Positions 45,669-55,589 are shown, counted from the stretch's first letter. The stretch is 64,000 nucleotides of DNA from Alistipes provencensis (GCF_900083545.1 NZ_LT559262.1:2637673-2701672); one strand, 5' to 3'. Numbers and translations are program-made. The notes: a model not told the origin generated them from the letters alone.

Positions 45669-45705
45669 CCCTCCGGGGAGGATATGTGGCGTCCTCTCCG
45701 GAGGG
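45669..45705 (-). promoter_or_regulatory. Intercistronic hairpin between the barrel and peptidase genes
   Basis: CCCTCCGG (45669-45676) pairs with CCGGAGGG (45698-45705), extended inward by GAGGA/TCCTC. With no T tract it is more likely an mRNA-processing or stability element than a full terminator. Confidence 0.55.
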
Positions 45706-45713
45706 CTCCGGTT

Positions 45714-47300
45714 TTAAAACATCAGTCCGATTTTGAAATTGGCGTAACCGCGGCGGTTGAACAGGTCGCGGTGGTCGTCGGCACGCACATAGTCGGCCGA
45801 GGCTGCGGCAAAGACCGAACCGCGGCCTTTGAACAGACGGGCGAACGAATAGGTGACCTCACCGCCGAACGCGGCGTATCCCGACCCGAGGTAGTAATAG
45901 TCGCGGAGCGTGAAATCGGTGTAGCACTTCGCGTCGGCCTTGTACCCGTTGTAGTCGATGTCGCTGCTGTCGTTCATTTTGTAGGAGGCGCGGATTCCGA
46001 CGAGCAGCGAGTGCTTTTCGTTGAAGATGAAGTTCTTGCGTCCGAAAATTCCGATCTTGCAGTTCTTGATGTCCTGCGTGCTGCGCGGGAAATAGTAGAT
46101 GTCGCTGAGCTTCTCGGTGGAGAATTCGACGCCGGCGGTCCAGTTGTAGGAATCGCCGCGGGTGGTGCGCATGTACTGCAAACGTCCTTCGAAACCGGCC
46201 TTCGAACTGTTCGAACGGACGGATTTCGATTTGATGATCCACTTGGCGACCTCGAAGGAGTTGTCCCACTCCTGCACATACTGGATGCCGTCGATGCTGC
46301 GGTCGCCGTAAGCGGCGTTCAGGAAGAGCGTATTCTCCTTCGAAGGCTTGTAGACGGCGTTCAGGCCGATCGACCAGCGCTCGTCCCGGGTCGTGCCGAC
46401 CATTTTGGGGGTCGTGTAGCTGTTGGTAACGTCCTCCACCTCCCGGGAATATTTACCCGATACGAGCAGTCGCAGTTTTTGGGTCGTGAACGAGTACTGG
46501 CCGCCGACGCCCATGCAGTTGGCGTTGTAGATGCGCTGGTTGTCATCGTTGTTGCCTCCGATCGACGCGTCGATAAAGAATCCCGGGAAATTGAAAATGT
46601 AGACGGGGTTGGTGCTGAACGCGATTTTGTTCATGGCGGTTCCGTCTTCGCGCCGAGAGTAATACTGATAGTTGGCGCCGATGGCGTGCTTGCCCAGCGT
46701 GACGGTCAGGCCCGGTTTGATCTCGAATTTCGAAAGGCTGACCAGCGGGCGCGGGTCGTGCTGCTTGGCGCCCTGACCGTTCTGATATCCGGCTTCGATG
46801 CCGAAGATCAGCCGGTTCCACAGTTTGGGCGTAGCGGCTTTCACGGTCATGTCGTAGAGCTGGTTGATCCATTTGCTCTTGTAGGTGTCGGCGATGAAGA
46901 AGGGCGTGCCGCGCAGCGGGTCGATCAGCGAGGCGTTGTATTCGGCGTCGCGCAACTGGTCGCGCGAATATTCGAACCGTCCCCAGATGAAGGCGCCCTT
47001 GAGGGCCTGCATCGTACCGCCGCCGTCGGTGAAAAAGCGGTAGCCGGTGTTGTGTTTCCCCTCCTGCGCCCGTTTGAAGGAACCTTTTTCGATATCGTAT
47101 CCCAGTCCGACTTGGCTGTAATAGTCCATCCGGTCTAGCTGGATGCCCGACACGTTGTCCGAGTAGCTGAACTGGAGGCTCTCGCTTTTCAGCCGTTCGA
47201 CGGAGGCCTCGGTATTGATCCGCTGTGCCGAGGAGCAGAGCGGCGCGAGGGCCGCAGCCACGAGGCATCCCGTCAGTTTGATGTAGCTATATTTTATCAT
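45714..47300 (-). CDS. DUF6850-family outer-membrane beta-barrel protein
   Basis: A 528-residue protein with a signal peptide (about 25 residues, ending CSSAQ). Amphipathic beta strands alternate with Asn/Gly/Asp turns along the whole chain (for example GYRFFTDGGGTMQALKGAFIWGRFEY and HAIGANYQYYSRRED). It ends in IGLMF, the aromatic C-terminal signal of Bam-dependent barrels. It carries no plug. The layout and neighbours fit DUF6850, which is encoded next to DUF4876 lipoproteins and TonB-dependent receptors. It lies 24 bases after the lipoprotein gene. Confidence 0.7.
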   Translation of the reverse strand: MIKYSYIKLTGCLVAAALAPLCSSAQRINTEASVERLKSESLQFSYSDNVSGIQLDRMDYYSQVGLGYDIEKGSFKRAQEGKHNTGYRFFTDGGGTMQALKGAFIWGRFEYSRDQLRDAEYNASLIDPLRGTPFFIADTYKSKWINQLYDMTVKAATPKLWNRLIFGIEAGYQNGQGAKQHDPRPLVSLSKFEIKPGLTVTLGKHAIGANYQYYSRREDGTAMNKIAFSTNPVYIFNFPGFFIDASIGGNNDDNQRIYNANCMGVGGQYSFTTQKLRLLVSGKYSREVEDVTNSYTTPKMVGTTRDERWSIGLNAVYKPSKENTLFLNAAYGDRSIDGIQYVQEWDNSFEVAKWIIKSKSVRSNSSKAGFEGRLQYMRTTRGDSYNWTAGVEFSTEKLSDIYYFPRSTQDIKNCKIGIFGRKNFIFNEKHSLLVGIRASYKMNDSSDIDYNGYKADAKCYTDFTLRDYYYLGSGYAAFGGEVTYSFARLFKGRGSVFAAASADYVRADDHRDLFNRRGYANFKIGLMF

Positions 47301-47324
47301 AACTCATTCGATTTTTGGGGATTA

Positions 47325-48620
47325 TTATTTCAGGGACCAGTTCCATGCGGGCATTTTCTCTCCGTTGCGGCGGAACTGCGGGTCCTGCATTTCGAAATCT
47401 TCCGTCGAGTTGTTCGTGTCCTGATAGATCGGCGTGCCGTCGGCCCGCTGGCCGATCACTTTGCGGCATACGCTCTTGCCGACGTAGATTTCTTCCGTCG
47501 AAGCTGCTCCGGCATCCACGAATCCGGGGATGCGCTTCATGTTGAGGCTGTTCGATGTCGGGAGCATCTCCACACCGTCGATCAGTTGTTCGGCCGGGAT
47601 GCGGACGTACTCCTGCGTTTTGCCCACCTGCTTCTGGGTCGTCTCTCCCACCACGCCCGTATTGATGGTCGGGAATTCGAGGTGCTTGCCGGGCTGGTAG
47701 ATACAGAGTCCCGGACCGCTGACGGTGTTCAGCCACTGCATGGTCACGATGTACCCCGACCAGAAAACGTACTCGAGGTCGGGAACGTCCTCGTTGACAC
47801 GCTGCGGATTGCCGGCCCATGTTTCGAATTCGGACAGCGACGTGTCGATCAGACCGCCGTATTTGCTGTGGTCGGCATGGTTCGCGGCCTCTTGGGTGAT
47901 GATGAACGACTCGCCCGGCTTGAGCGGGTAGTCGGTTCCGTTACCCGGCAACTGCCAGACCGTCACGGCATAGACGTAGTTGTTCAGTCCGTCCTCGGCA
48001 GGCCATTCCGGGAGCGTCGCCGTTGCGAATTCGGGCACGAGACGCGCGAAACAGAGGTGGTCGAGGTAATAGGTTTCGTCGCCGTTGTTGTAGATCTCGT
48101 AGAACTGGTCGCGGAAATAGGTCGACTGGGTCGTGGGGTTGGTGCTTCCGCAGTAGAAGATCTGGCTGAAGCAGAGCGGGCCCACCATGGCGGGGCGGAT
48201 GGCGATCGAGAAGTCGTTCGACGCCTCGGCCTGCTCCGGCGTGATGTCTTTCATGATGGTTTTGTTCTGCACCGATCCGTTCAGGTAATAGGTGTTCCCT
48301 TCGGATTCGGATTCGCCGAATACGGAGATCGTATAGTTGCCCGGAGCGACCTGCGCCTGCGCGATGCCGTTCTCATCGGTCTGCGTTTCGATGATGGCAT
48401 CCTCTTCGAAATTGGTGAAACGGACGGTGAGCCCTTCCACCGGAAAATCCGTGTTGATGGTACCGTTGCCGTCGGCATCCACAAAGCCGGTCACGGCCTT
48501 GACCTTGAACGAAACGTCCAACGGATTCACGACATCGGCCTGACTGGCGGAGTCCATCATCTCGATGCACGAACAAAGCCCTGCAGCAACCGTCAGTATG
48601 GCTATATATTTCTTTTTCAT
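47325..48620 (-). CDS. DUF4876-family lipoprotein
   Basis: A 431-residue lipoprotein with lipobox GLCSC (Cys18). The N-terminal domain (about 35-110) is an Ig-like carboxypeptidase-regulatory or transthyretin-like fold (VRFTNFEEDAIIETQTDENGIAQAQVAPGNYTI). The remainder is DUF4876, with LCFSQIFYCGSTNPTT and YLDHLCFARLVPEFAT. The C-terminus is aromatic (MPAWNWSLK). In this operon it is the likely surface partner of the TonB-dependent receptor, comparable in position to SusD-type or HmuY-type binding lipoproteins. The ligand is unknown. Confidence 0.75.
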   Translation of the reverse strand: MKKKYIAILTVAAGLCSCIEMMDSASQADVVNPLDVSFKVKAVTGFVDADGNGTINTDFPVEGLTVRFTNFEEDAIIETQTDENGIAQAQVAPGNYTISVFGESESEGNTYYLNGSVQNKTIMKDITPEQAEASNDFSIAIRPAMVGPLCFSQIFYCGSTNPTTQSTYFRDQFYEIYNNGDETYYLDHLCFARLVPEFATATLPEWPAEDGLNNYVYAVTVWQLPGNGTDYPLKPGESFIITQEAANHADHSKYGGLIDTSLSEFETWAGNPQRVNEDVPDLEYVFWSGYIVTMQWLNTVSGPGLCIYQPGKHLEFPTINTGVVGETTQKQVGKTQEYVRIPAEQLIDGVEMLPTSNSLNMKRIPGFVDAGAASTEEIYVGKSVCRKVIGQRADGTPIYQDTNNSTEDFEMQDPQFRRNGEKMPAWNWSLK

Positions 48621-48641
48621 AATTATGCTTGCATTGTAGGG

Positions 48642-51485
48642 TTATCGAATCTTGACAGACAGCGCGGCCCCGAAGAAGAAGGTCTTTTCGTTGCGCCGGG
48701 TGTACTTGCCCGGATAGACCTTGCTTTCCCAGATCGGCGTGCTGCGGAACATGTTGTTGGCGAAGAACGAAATGCGCATGAAGTTGCGGATTTCCTTGGT
48801 CAGATTGATGTTGATGCAGAGCATCGGGGGCATCGAACCTTCGCGGATCAACCGGCGGTTGTCGAGGCGTGAGCGCATGTCTACGGCTTGGAACTCCTCC
48901 TCCCCGATGCGCGAAGCGTCGAAATCGTATACCCGGCCGTCCAGACGCGAGATGTACTTCACGGGGATTGAGTCGTTGCCGTAGGTGGTGTACGAATGTT
49001 CCTGCCACTTGACGCTGGCTGTCAGGGTCACGACGAAGCCGATGCGCGGAATGTTGTGCGTGATGCGCAGGTTGGTGGTGGTCGCCTCCGCGTGCTCCGT
49101 CTTGTTGCCCGGTTCGAAAACGCCCATGTGGGGATAGGAGCCCGCTACGGTATTGCCTGTCGTATGGTTGTCGAACGTGTAGTAGTTCTTCCACGACTTG
49201 TACTGCGTCCAGCTTCCGTTCAGGCCGAACGAGGTGCGGATGGAGTTGATGCGTCCGAAGTCGATGTCGAACTCGACGCCCCGGCTTTCGTAGGCGAAGT
49301 AGTTGGTCGGAGTCGAATACTGGAGCAGGATCTTGTCCGACGACTTGAGCGAAAGTTCGGGCATATCCGTTTCATTGGCCGGTTTGGCCGCCGAATACTG
49401 GTTGTAGTCCACGCACTTGAACGTGTCGAACGTCGGGCTGGTCATATAGCCGTTGTGGGTCTTGTCCTCGAAATAGGTGACCGAACCGCGCACCTGTCCG
49501 ATCTTGAAGTCGGCGCCGACCTCCCATTTGGTGGTTTTGGCCAGTTTGAGGTTCGGATTCTCCGCCGAATAGACGTGCGTCGTGGCGATCTGGAACTTCT
49601 GGGCGTCGCTGAAACCGCTTGCCGTCGTGTTGTCGAAGTTCAGAATGTCGAAATAGGCATTGTCGGGGTGGAGATAACCCAGCGAGGGGGCTTTGTATGT
49701 GATGCCGTAACCGCCGCGGATGCTCAGTTTTTCGGGAATCAGGTCATACGAGGCGTTGACGCGGGGCGCAACGCCTCCGTCCATGTCGTAAACGTGGTCA
49801 TAGCGGACGCCGGCGACGATTTCCAGCCTGCGGTGCAGGATGTCCGTCGAAAAATGCTCCTCGGCGTAGAGGCTGAACTGGTGCATGAACGGCACGTCGC
49901 TGAAGGCACGTTCACGCTGGGTGGTGAAGTTGGTGTTGACCACCCGACGCGGCGGATTTTCCGGGTCGAATACCTTGCCTTCGCCCAGATTGCCCGTAGC
50001 GCGGTACTCGCCGCCGACGATCAGCCGGTGGTGCGTGCGTCCCAAGTCGCCGGCGAAGTTGGCCGCCAGTTGTACGAAGGTGTTCAGCTCCTTGCCGTAG
50101 ATATCGTATTCCGCCGTGTAGTCCGAGGGCAGACGCCACGCCTTGCCGTTCTTGTCCGCATCGGGGATGTTCGTGATTTTCGTACCGTCGGACAGGAAAA
50201 TGTCCCGCCCGGGAATGCTCGAAAGAATGGCCCCGTCGGTTTTCGAGGTGGAGTAGGTCCAGTCGGAGTTGGTGGCGAATTCCGACCGGTAGGTCTTTTT
50301 GTCCGTATAGTTCGCCGAGACGGTGTACCGGAGGTTCTTGAACCAGTTCCTGTTGAAGTTGAACGAGCCGTTGGTGTTGAAACGCAGTCCCAAATCGCGC
50401 TGGGTCATTACGTCCAGATCGCGTTTGTCGTCGGGGTTGGGCTCGGCCTTGTCCTTGGTGTAGAAAAAGTTCATCGAGGTGTTGGTCGACCATTTTCCCA
50501 CGGTGTTCGAGTAGCTGACACGTCCCGTTACCCGATTATAGGTGTCGTATCCTTCGGTAGGGTCGTTCTGGGCAAAGGTATAGTCGACGCCGTAGTTGAG
50601 TACGCCGGCCCTGTCGCCGAGACCTACGCCGTGCGATGCGGAGGCCATGTAGACATTGGGATTGATGTCCAACTGGATCGACAGCGGAGCGCGTCCGGCC
50701 TTGCTGTTGACGATGACGGCGCCCGATGCGATGTCGCCGTATTGGGCCGATGCGATACCCCGGATCACCTCCACCGATTCGATGTTGCTGGTGGTGATGG
50801 TTCGCATGTCGACGCCCGAATTGGGAGTGGAGATGCTGGGTCCGGCATTGGCGCCCAACGACAACGACAGGGTTTGCATGTTGGCGTTGTTCGAAACGGG
50901 GGCGCCGTCCATGATGATGGCCGTACCGAAACTCTGGCCGTTGCGGATGGAGAACGTGCCGACTTTCTTGAGCGCTATCTCTTCGGAGGTGCGCGTATCG
51001 GCACCCGGGAGCAGCGACATGATGTCGGCCAGCGAGGTGGCCTGAATGTGCTCCATGGCCGATTTGGAGATCTTCGATGCGGTTGCCGCACCGGTCTTTT
51101 TCGACTCGGCCGACACCACGACATTCTCCAGATAGAACGACGTGGCCTTCAGAATGAATTTGAGGGAGTCCCGGGCGGGAAGCTGGATCGTTTGCGAGAG
51201 GGGCTCATAGCCCAAGGAACTGATTTCGACCTTGTATTTTCCCGGGTTTGATAATTGGATTTCGAACCGACCTTTGACGTCGGTGGTTGTCGCTACACCG
51301 ATCTCAGGCAGGGAGACAACGGCATAGGCCAGCGGGGTGGTTTTGGAAATTCCCCCCCCCTCGGTTTCCGAGGCCAGCACTGTGCCGTTAAACGAGACCT
51401 TTCCTTTGCTCTGCGCCGACAAAGAAGCGGCACTGCAAAGTATCAGAATACTCGTTAATACACTCAATTTGGCAATAACCTTCAT
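48642..51485 (-). CDS. TonB-dependent receptor, first gene of the C25 peptidase operon
   Basis: A 947-residue outer-membrane receptor. After the signal peptide (about 24 residues) comes a carboxypeptidase-like domain (TPLAYAVVSLPEIGVATTTDVKGRFEIQLS). A plug follows with DIMSLLPGADTRTSEEI and TAIIMDGAPVSNNANMQ, then a 22-strand barrel with repeated TonB-receptor loops (GGYGITYKAPSLGYLHPDN). A G9 run on the coding strand (51352-51360) codes for Gly43-45. It is in frame here, but slippage would truncate the protein before the plug. No anti-sigma-interacting signalling domain is evident. Confidence 0.88.
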   Translation of the reverse strand: MKVIAKLSVLTSILILCSAASLSAQSKGKVSFNGTVLASETEGGGISKTTPLAYAVVSLPEIGVATTTDVKGRFEIQLSNPGKYKVEISSLGYEPLSQTIQLPARDSLKFILKATSFYLENVVVSAESKKTGAATASKISKSAMEHIQATSLADIMSLLPGADTRTSEEIALKKVGTFSIRNGQSFGTAIIMDGAPVSNNANMQTLSLSLGANAGPSISTPNSGVDMRTITTSNIESVEVIRGIASAQYGDIASGAVIVNSKAGRAPLSIQLDINPNVYMASASHGVGLGDRAGVLNYGVDYTFAQNDPTEGYDTYNRVTGRVSYSNTVGKWSTNTSMNFFYTKDKAEPNPDDKRDLDVMTQRDLGLRFNTNGSFNFNRNWFKNLRYTVSANYTDKKTYRSEFATNSDWTYSTSKTDGAILSSIPGRDIFLSDGTKITNIPDADKNGKAWRLPSDYTAEYDIYGKELNTFVQLAANFAGDLGRTHHRLIVGGEYRATGNLGEGKVFDPENPPRRVVNTNFTTQRERAFSDVPFMHQFSLYAEEHFSTDILHRRLEIVAGVRYDHVYDMDGGVAPRVNASYDLIPEKLSIRGGYGITYKAPSLGYLHPDNAYFDILNFDNTTASGFSDAQKFQIATTHVYSAENPNLKLAKTTKWEVGADFKIGQVRGSVTYFEDKTHNGYMTSPTFDTFKCVDYNQYSAAKPANETDMPELSLKSSDKILLQYSTPTNYFAYESRGVEFDIDFGRINSIRTSFGLNGSWTQYKSWKNYYTFDNHTTGNTVAGSYPHMGVFEPGNKTEHAEATTTNLRITHNIPRIGFVVTLTASVKWQEHSYTTYGNDSIPVKYISRLDGRVYDFDASRIGEEEFQAVDMRSRLDNRRLIREGSMPPMLCININLTKEIRNFMRISFFANNMFRSTPIWESKVYPGKYTRRNEKTFFFGAALSVKIR
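51352..51360 (+). repeat. C9 homopolymer (G9 in the coding strand) in the TonB-dependent receptor
   Basis: Nine C after GGAAATT and before TCGG. In frame with nine; any change by one or two bases truncates the receptor after about 45 residues. Confidence 0.9.
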
Positions 51486-51938
51486 AAGCTATCGAGTTTT
51501 GGGTTAATAAATGGAACCTATCAGGTGCAAAAAGGTAAATTTGCCCCTGTATAGATCCGAGAATCATTGTGAATATCTCGGGTGCAATATAATGAAAAAA
51601 AATTAATAACTGTTCGAAAGTGCGCTTTTTTCAAGCAGATTGTTTTCTGGTTTTGAATGTCGCTGCATATCATCGATCATGCAGCAGAGCGCATTTTTAG
51701 ATTGGAAGTTGCTGACTCATTGAGGTGTTTTGAACCGGTTTCATCATCAGGGCATAATCTTGATTCCATACCTTATATAATATGGATGATGGATTTTTAT
51801 TTATATAAATCTTATAATTTTGTCGTAATGCCTATGATTTGGTTTCAAATTGTAAGTATTTTTGCGGTATTTGGTGCCGCAACGATACTTTCATGGGGCG
51901 CACCGTTTCTCCGTACCGCATCCGATTCGATTTTTTCT
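51486..51938. other. AT-rich divergent intergenic region
   Basis: About 450 bases of much lower GC than the flanks separate the C25 operon from the plug-less barrel gene. A 99-codon frame at 51657-51956 runs through the promoter of the next gene and looks spurious. On the minus strand TTTACCTTTTTGC near 51528-51540 is a weak -7-like match for the operon. I see no clear operator or RNA gene. Confidence 0.6.
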
Positions 51939-51946
51939 TATCTTTG
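51939..51946 (+). promoter_or_regulatory. -7 box (TATCTTTG) for the plug-less barrel gene
   Basis: Exact consensus match 23 bases before the ATG at 51969. Confidence 0.6.
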
Positions 51947-51968
51947 TATTTCGTAAAGTCGCAAAAAG

Positions 51969-54392
51969 ATGCTGAAAAGTCGCTGCTGCCTGCTGTTTCT
52001 TCTGCTGCCGAGCCTGCAGGCTGCGGCTCAGTCTCCCGACGACGAATACTATCCCTATGCCGAACGTGAGGAGCGGCGCGAAGTGCTCACGACCGATTCC
52101 GCGATCTTCTACCGCGCCGTGCAGGGCGTTTCGGACCTCTACGGCGACCATACCGATTTCAATCTGCCGCAGGTGGCCCACAAGCGTCGCGGGCTGGACT
52201 ACCGCGCCGCGCGCACGTCGCTCTCGGGCGTGGACCTGCCGTACCGTTATCTTTCGCTCCTGCGTCTGCTGGGGGCCGGGGAGGAGCGCTACGCAGGACT
52301 TGCTCCGGTGCCCGGGGAGTGGGGCCCTGCGGGCGGTGTGAGGCTGTTCCGGTTTCCGGAAGGGGAGTCGTTGCAACCTTACCTCGCCTCGGTGCGCTTC
52401 ACCGACCGCAACTACCTTTTCGGGGCCAAAGTAGCCGCCGCGAAGACTCTCGGCGACGGATGGAGCCTTTCGGCCGCTGCCGATGCCCGCACGGGCCGCG
52501 ACATGCACGTCGAAGGGGTCTTCACCAACGCCCTGACCGCCGGGCTGCGCCTTGCCAAACGTTTTGGCGAAGGGCATGAACTCGCCCTGCTCTGTATCGT
52601 GCCGCCCTCGACGCGGGGCACGCGCCTCTCCTCCTCCGAGGAAGCCTTTTCGCTGACGGGCGACCGCCTCTACAACCCGGCGTGGGGTTTTCAGGACGGC
52701 CGGGTCCGCAACTCCCGGGTGCGGCGCGAGACGATCCCGCTGGCCGTTGTCACTTATGAGGTTCCGCTGTCGCCCGCGACCTCGCTCACGGCGGCGTTCG
52801 GCGCCGAAGCGGGCGTTTCGAAATACAGCATGCTCGACTGGTACGACGCCCGGACGCCGATGCCCGACAACTACCGCTACCTGCCCAGCTATGCCGGGGA
52901 CCGGGAGACCGAGCTGGCGTGGCGTTCGAACGACACGCACTATACGCAGGTCGACTGGGACGAGCTGATCCGCCGCAACCGCATGGCCGCCGGACACGCG
53001 GTCTATGCGCTGGAGGACCGTGCCGAGCGGCTTTGCAATCTCTCGGCGAACGCCCTCCTGACCACCGATGTCGACGGCCGGCTGACGCTCCGTTACGGCG
53101 TTGCCCTCCGCCGCGAAAATACGCGCTCCTACCGGCAGATGCGCGATCTGCTGGGTGCGGAGTACATCACCGACATCGACCGTTTCCTCGTCGATGACGA
53201 CACCTACAGCAACCTGCTGCAAAACGATCTGCGGCATCCCGACCGCACGATCCGCGCGGGCGACCGCTTCGGCTACGACTATACGCTCACCGCCCGCACG
53301 GCCCTGATCCACGCACAGGCCGACTACCGCGCCGACCGTTTCCGGGCGGATCTCTCCGCCGAATTGGGCAGCGGGGCGGTCAGCCGCCGGGGCCACTACG
53401 AGAAGGAGCTCTTTCCCGGAGCGCAGTCCTACGGCCGTTCGCGGGTGATGCGCTTCACGCCCTATGCCTTCCGGGCCCTTGCCGGCTGGGCTTTCACGCC
53501 GCGCTGCTACCTCGAAGCCGCCGTGCAGGCCGACGCCCGGATGCCCGAAGCGGAGAACCTCTTTTACCAACCTCTCTATAACAACCGCACGGTCGACAAT
53601 CCCGTGCCCGAACGTACCTATGCCGCCGAACTCGGCTGGCGCTTCACGGGACCCGTTCTGGACTTGCAGGCGACGGTTTTCGCGGTGCTGACGCTCGACG
53701 GCACCGAGACGCGCCGCTATTACGACGACATGGCCTCGGTCTACTGCGACATGGCCGTCACGGGGATCGGACGCCTCTCCTACGGCATCGAGGCCGCCGC
53801 CGATATCCGCTTGTCCTACCGCTGGCGGTTGTCGCTGGCAGCCTCGGCAGGGCGTTACAAATACGCCCGCGACCCGGTCGTCACGGTGCTCTCCGACGTG
53901 GATAATTCGGCAGTCGACCTGCGCGCCGTCAGCCGCATGGGAGGTTGTGAGACGGGCGGGGCCCCGCAACTGACCGCCACGGCCGAACTGGCATGGTTCG
54001 GGTCGAGAGGGTGGGGCTGCCGCGCTTCGGCGGGATATGCCGGGCGGCGCTATGTCGAGCCGATGGCCCTGCGCCGCACCGACCGCATCGCCGGGCAGGG
54101 CGGCATCACGCGCGAGGCTTTCGAGGCCTTCACCCGGCAGGAGCGGCTGGCGGATGCCTTCACGCTCGATGCTTCGCTGTTCAAATCCTTTTATTTCGAC
54201 CGTTCGCGGCTGACCGCGGCGTTGATGCTCCGCAACCTGCTGGGTGACGCCGATACGCCTTACGGCGGTTACGAATCGTTACGCGTGCGCCGCATCCGGC
54301 CGGGCGACGATACCCTCTACACGCCCCACGCCACGCGCTGCACCTATGCGTGGCCCCGTTCGTTCTATCTTACAATCTCTTACCGATTCTGA
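51969..54392 (+). CDS. Large outer-membrane beta-barrel protein without a plug domain
   Basis: An 807-residue protein with a signal peptide (about 21 residues, ending QAAAQ). It has no recognisable carboxypeptidase-like or plug domain. The rest is a long series of amphipathic strands with TonB-receptor-like features late in the chain, for example FTPRCYLEAAVQADARMPEAENLFYQPLYNNRT and RTYAAELGWRF. It ends in TISYRF, the aromatic barrel signal. It may be a plug-less relative of TonB receptors. The substrate is unknown. It is transcribed divergently from the C25 operon. Confidence 0.72.
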   Translation: MLKSRCCLLFLLLPSLQAAAQSPDDEYYPYAEREERREVLTTDSAIFYRAVQGVSDLYGDHTDFNLPQVAHKRRGLDYRAARTSLSGVDLPYRYLSLLRLLGAGEERYAGLAPVPGEWGPAGGVRLFRFPEGESLQPYLASVRFTDRNYLFGAKVAAAKTLGDGWSLSAAADARTGRDMHVEGVFTNALTAGLRLAKRFGEGHELALLCIVPPSTRGTRLSSSEEAFSLTGDRLYNPAWGFQDGRVRNSRVRRETIPLAVVTYEVPLSPATSLTAAFGAEAGVSKYSMLDWYDARTPMPDNYRYLPSYAGDRETELAWRSNDTHYTQVDWDELIRRNRMAAGHAVYALEDRAERLCNLSANALLTTDVDGRLTLRYGVALRRENTRSYRQMRDLLGAEYITDIDRFLVDDDTYSNLLQNDLRHPDRTIRAGDRFGYDYTLTARTALIHAQADYRADRFRADLSAELGSGAVSRRGHYEKELFPGAQSYGRSRVMRFTPYAFRALAGWAFTPRCYLEAAVQADARMPEAENLFYQPLYNNRTVDNPVPERTYAAELGWRFTGPVLDLQATVFAVLTLDGTETRRYYDDMASVYCDMAVTGIGRLSYGIEAAADIRLSYRWRLSLAASAGRYKYARDPVVTVLSDVDNSAVDLRAVSRMGGCETGGAPQLTATAELAWFGSRGWGCRASAGYAGRRYVEPMALRRTDRIAGQGGITREAFEAFTRQERLADAFTLDASLFKSFYFDRSRLTAALMLRNLLGDADTPYGGYESLRVRRIRPGDDTLYTPHATRCTYAWPRSFYLTISYRF

Positions 54393-54482
54393 CCCGTTGG
54401 TAAAAAAACGTCCGATTTTTTTGGATTTTACCGCGAAATTCGTATTTTGTAGGGGCGAAAGAACCCTAAAACTTCCAAAACC

Positions 54483-55589
54483 ATGATTATCGGTATTCCA
54501 AAAGAGATCAAGAACAATGAGAATCGCATTGCTCTTACCCCTGCGGGCGCTCAGGAGCTCGTGAAGCGGGGCCACAAGGTTTATGTGCAGGCTGCGGCCG
54601 GTGTAAACAGCGGTTTTACCGATGATGATTATATAGGTGTGGGGGCCGAGATGCTCCCCACGATCGAAGAGGTCTATGCCCGGGCCGAAATGATTATCAA
54701 GGTCAAGGAGCCCATCGCCCCCGAGTACAAGCTCATCCGCCGCGACCAGTTGGTCTTCACCTATTTCCATTTTGCCAGCAGCGAACCCCTCACGCGGGCG
54801 ATGGTCGACAGCGGGGCGGTCTGCTGCGCCTATGAGACCGTCGAACGCGCCGACCGTTCGCTGCCGCTGCTGATCCCGATGTCGGAGGTCGCGGGCCGCA
54901 TGGCGGCGCAGGAGGGGCGTTATTTCCTCGAAAAACCCCGCGGCGGCAAAGGCGTCCTGCTGGGCGGTGTCCCGGGTGTGAAACCCGCCAAGGTCTTCGT
55001 GATCGGTGCCGGGGTGGTCGGTACGGCCGCTGCGCGCACGGCCGCCGGAACGGGCGCCGACGTCACGATCTGCGATATCTCGCTGCAACGGCTGACCTAT
55101 CTGGCCGACGTGATGCCCAAGAACGTCAAGACGCTGATGTCCTCCGAATACAACATCCGTCAGGAGCTCAAGCACGCCGATCTGGTGATCGGCTCGGTGC
55201 TGATTCCGGGCGCCAAAGCCCCGAAACTCGTCACGCGCGACATGCTGAAAGATATGGAGCCCGGTACGGTGATGGTCGACGTGGCCATCGATCAGGGCGG
55301 CTGTTTCGAAACCTCGCGCCCCACCACGCACGAAGACCCCGTCTACTATGTCGACGGGATGCTCCACTACTGCGTGGCCAATATTCCGGGCGCCGTGCCC
55401 CGCACTTCGACCCTCGCGCTCACCAACGCCACGCTTCCTTATGCCATTCAACTGGCCGACAAAGGCTGGCGCCGCGCCGCGAAGGAGAATCCCGAGCTGG
55501 CACTGGGCCTGAACATCGTCGGCGGCCGGGTGGTCTGCAAACCCGTGGCCGACGCTTGGGGGCTGCCTTACGAGCCGCTGGCGTTGTAA
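54483..55589 (+). CDS. ald: Alanine dehydrogenase
   Basis: A 368-residue NAD-dependent enzyme interconverting L-alanine and pyruvate plus ammonia. The N-terminal [20 protein letters not shown] is the family opening. Catalytic Lys in [12 protein letters not shown] (about residue 75), His in [11 protein letters not shown] (about 96) and Asp in [11 protein letters not shown] (about 270) are present. The Rossmann motif is [26 protein letters not shown] (about 174-199). The length is typical. A hairpin at 55620-55643 follows the gene. Confidence 0.95.
   Translation: MIIGIPKEIKNNENRIALTPAGAQELVKRGHKVYVQAAAGVNSGFTDDDYIGVGAEMLPTIEEVYARAEMIIKVKEPIAPEYKLIRRDQLVFTYFHFASSEPLTRAMVDSGAVCCAYETVERADRSLPLLIPMSEVAGRMAAQEGRYFLEKPRGGKGVLLGGVPGVKPAKVFVIGAGVVGTAAARTAAGTGADVTICDISLQRLTYLADVMPKNVKTLMSSEYNIRQELKHADLVIGSVLIPGAKAPKLVTRDMLKDMEPGTVMVDVAIDQGGCFETSRPTTHEDPVYYVDGMLHYCVANIPGAVPRTSTLALTNATLPYAIQLADKGWRRAAKENPELALGLNIVGGRVVCKPVADAWGLPYEPLAL

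Noticed and set aside
51657-51956. A 99-codon frame in the AT-rich gap
   Set aside because: It runs through the -7 box of the next gene, has no signal or domain, and its composition is that of the non-coding gap.
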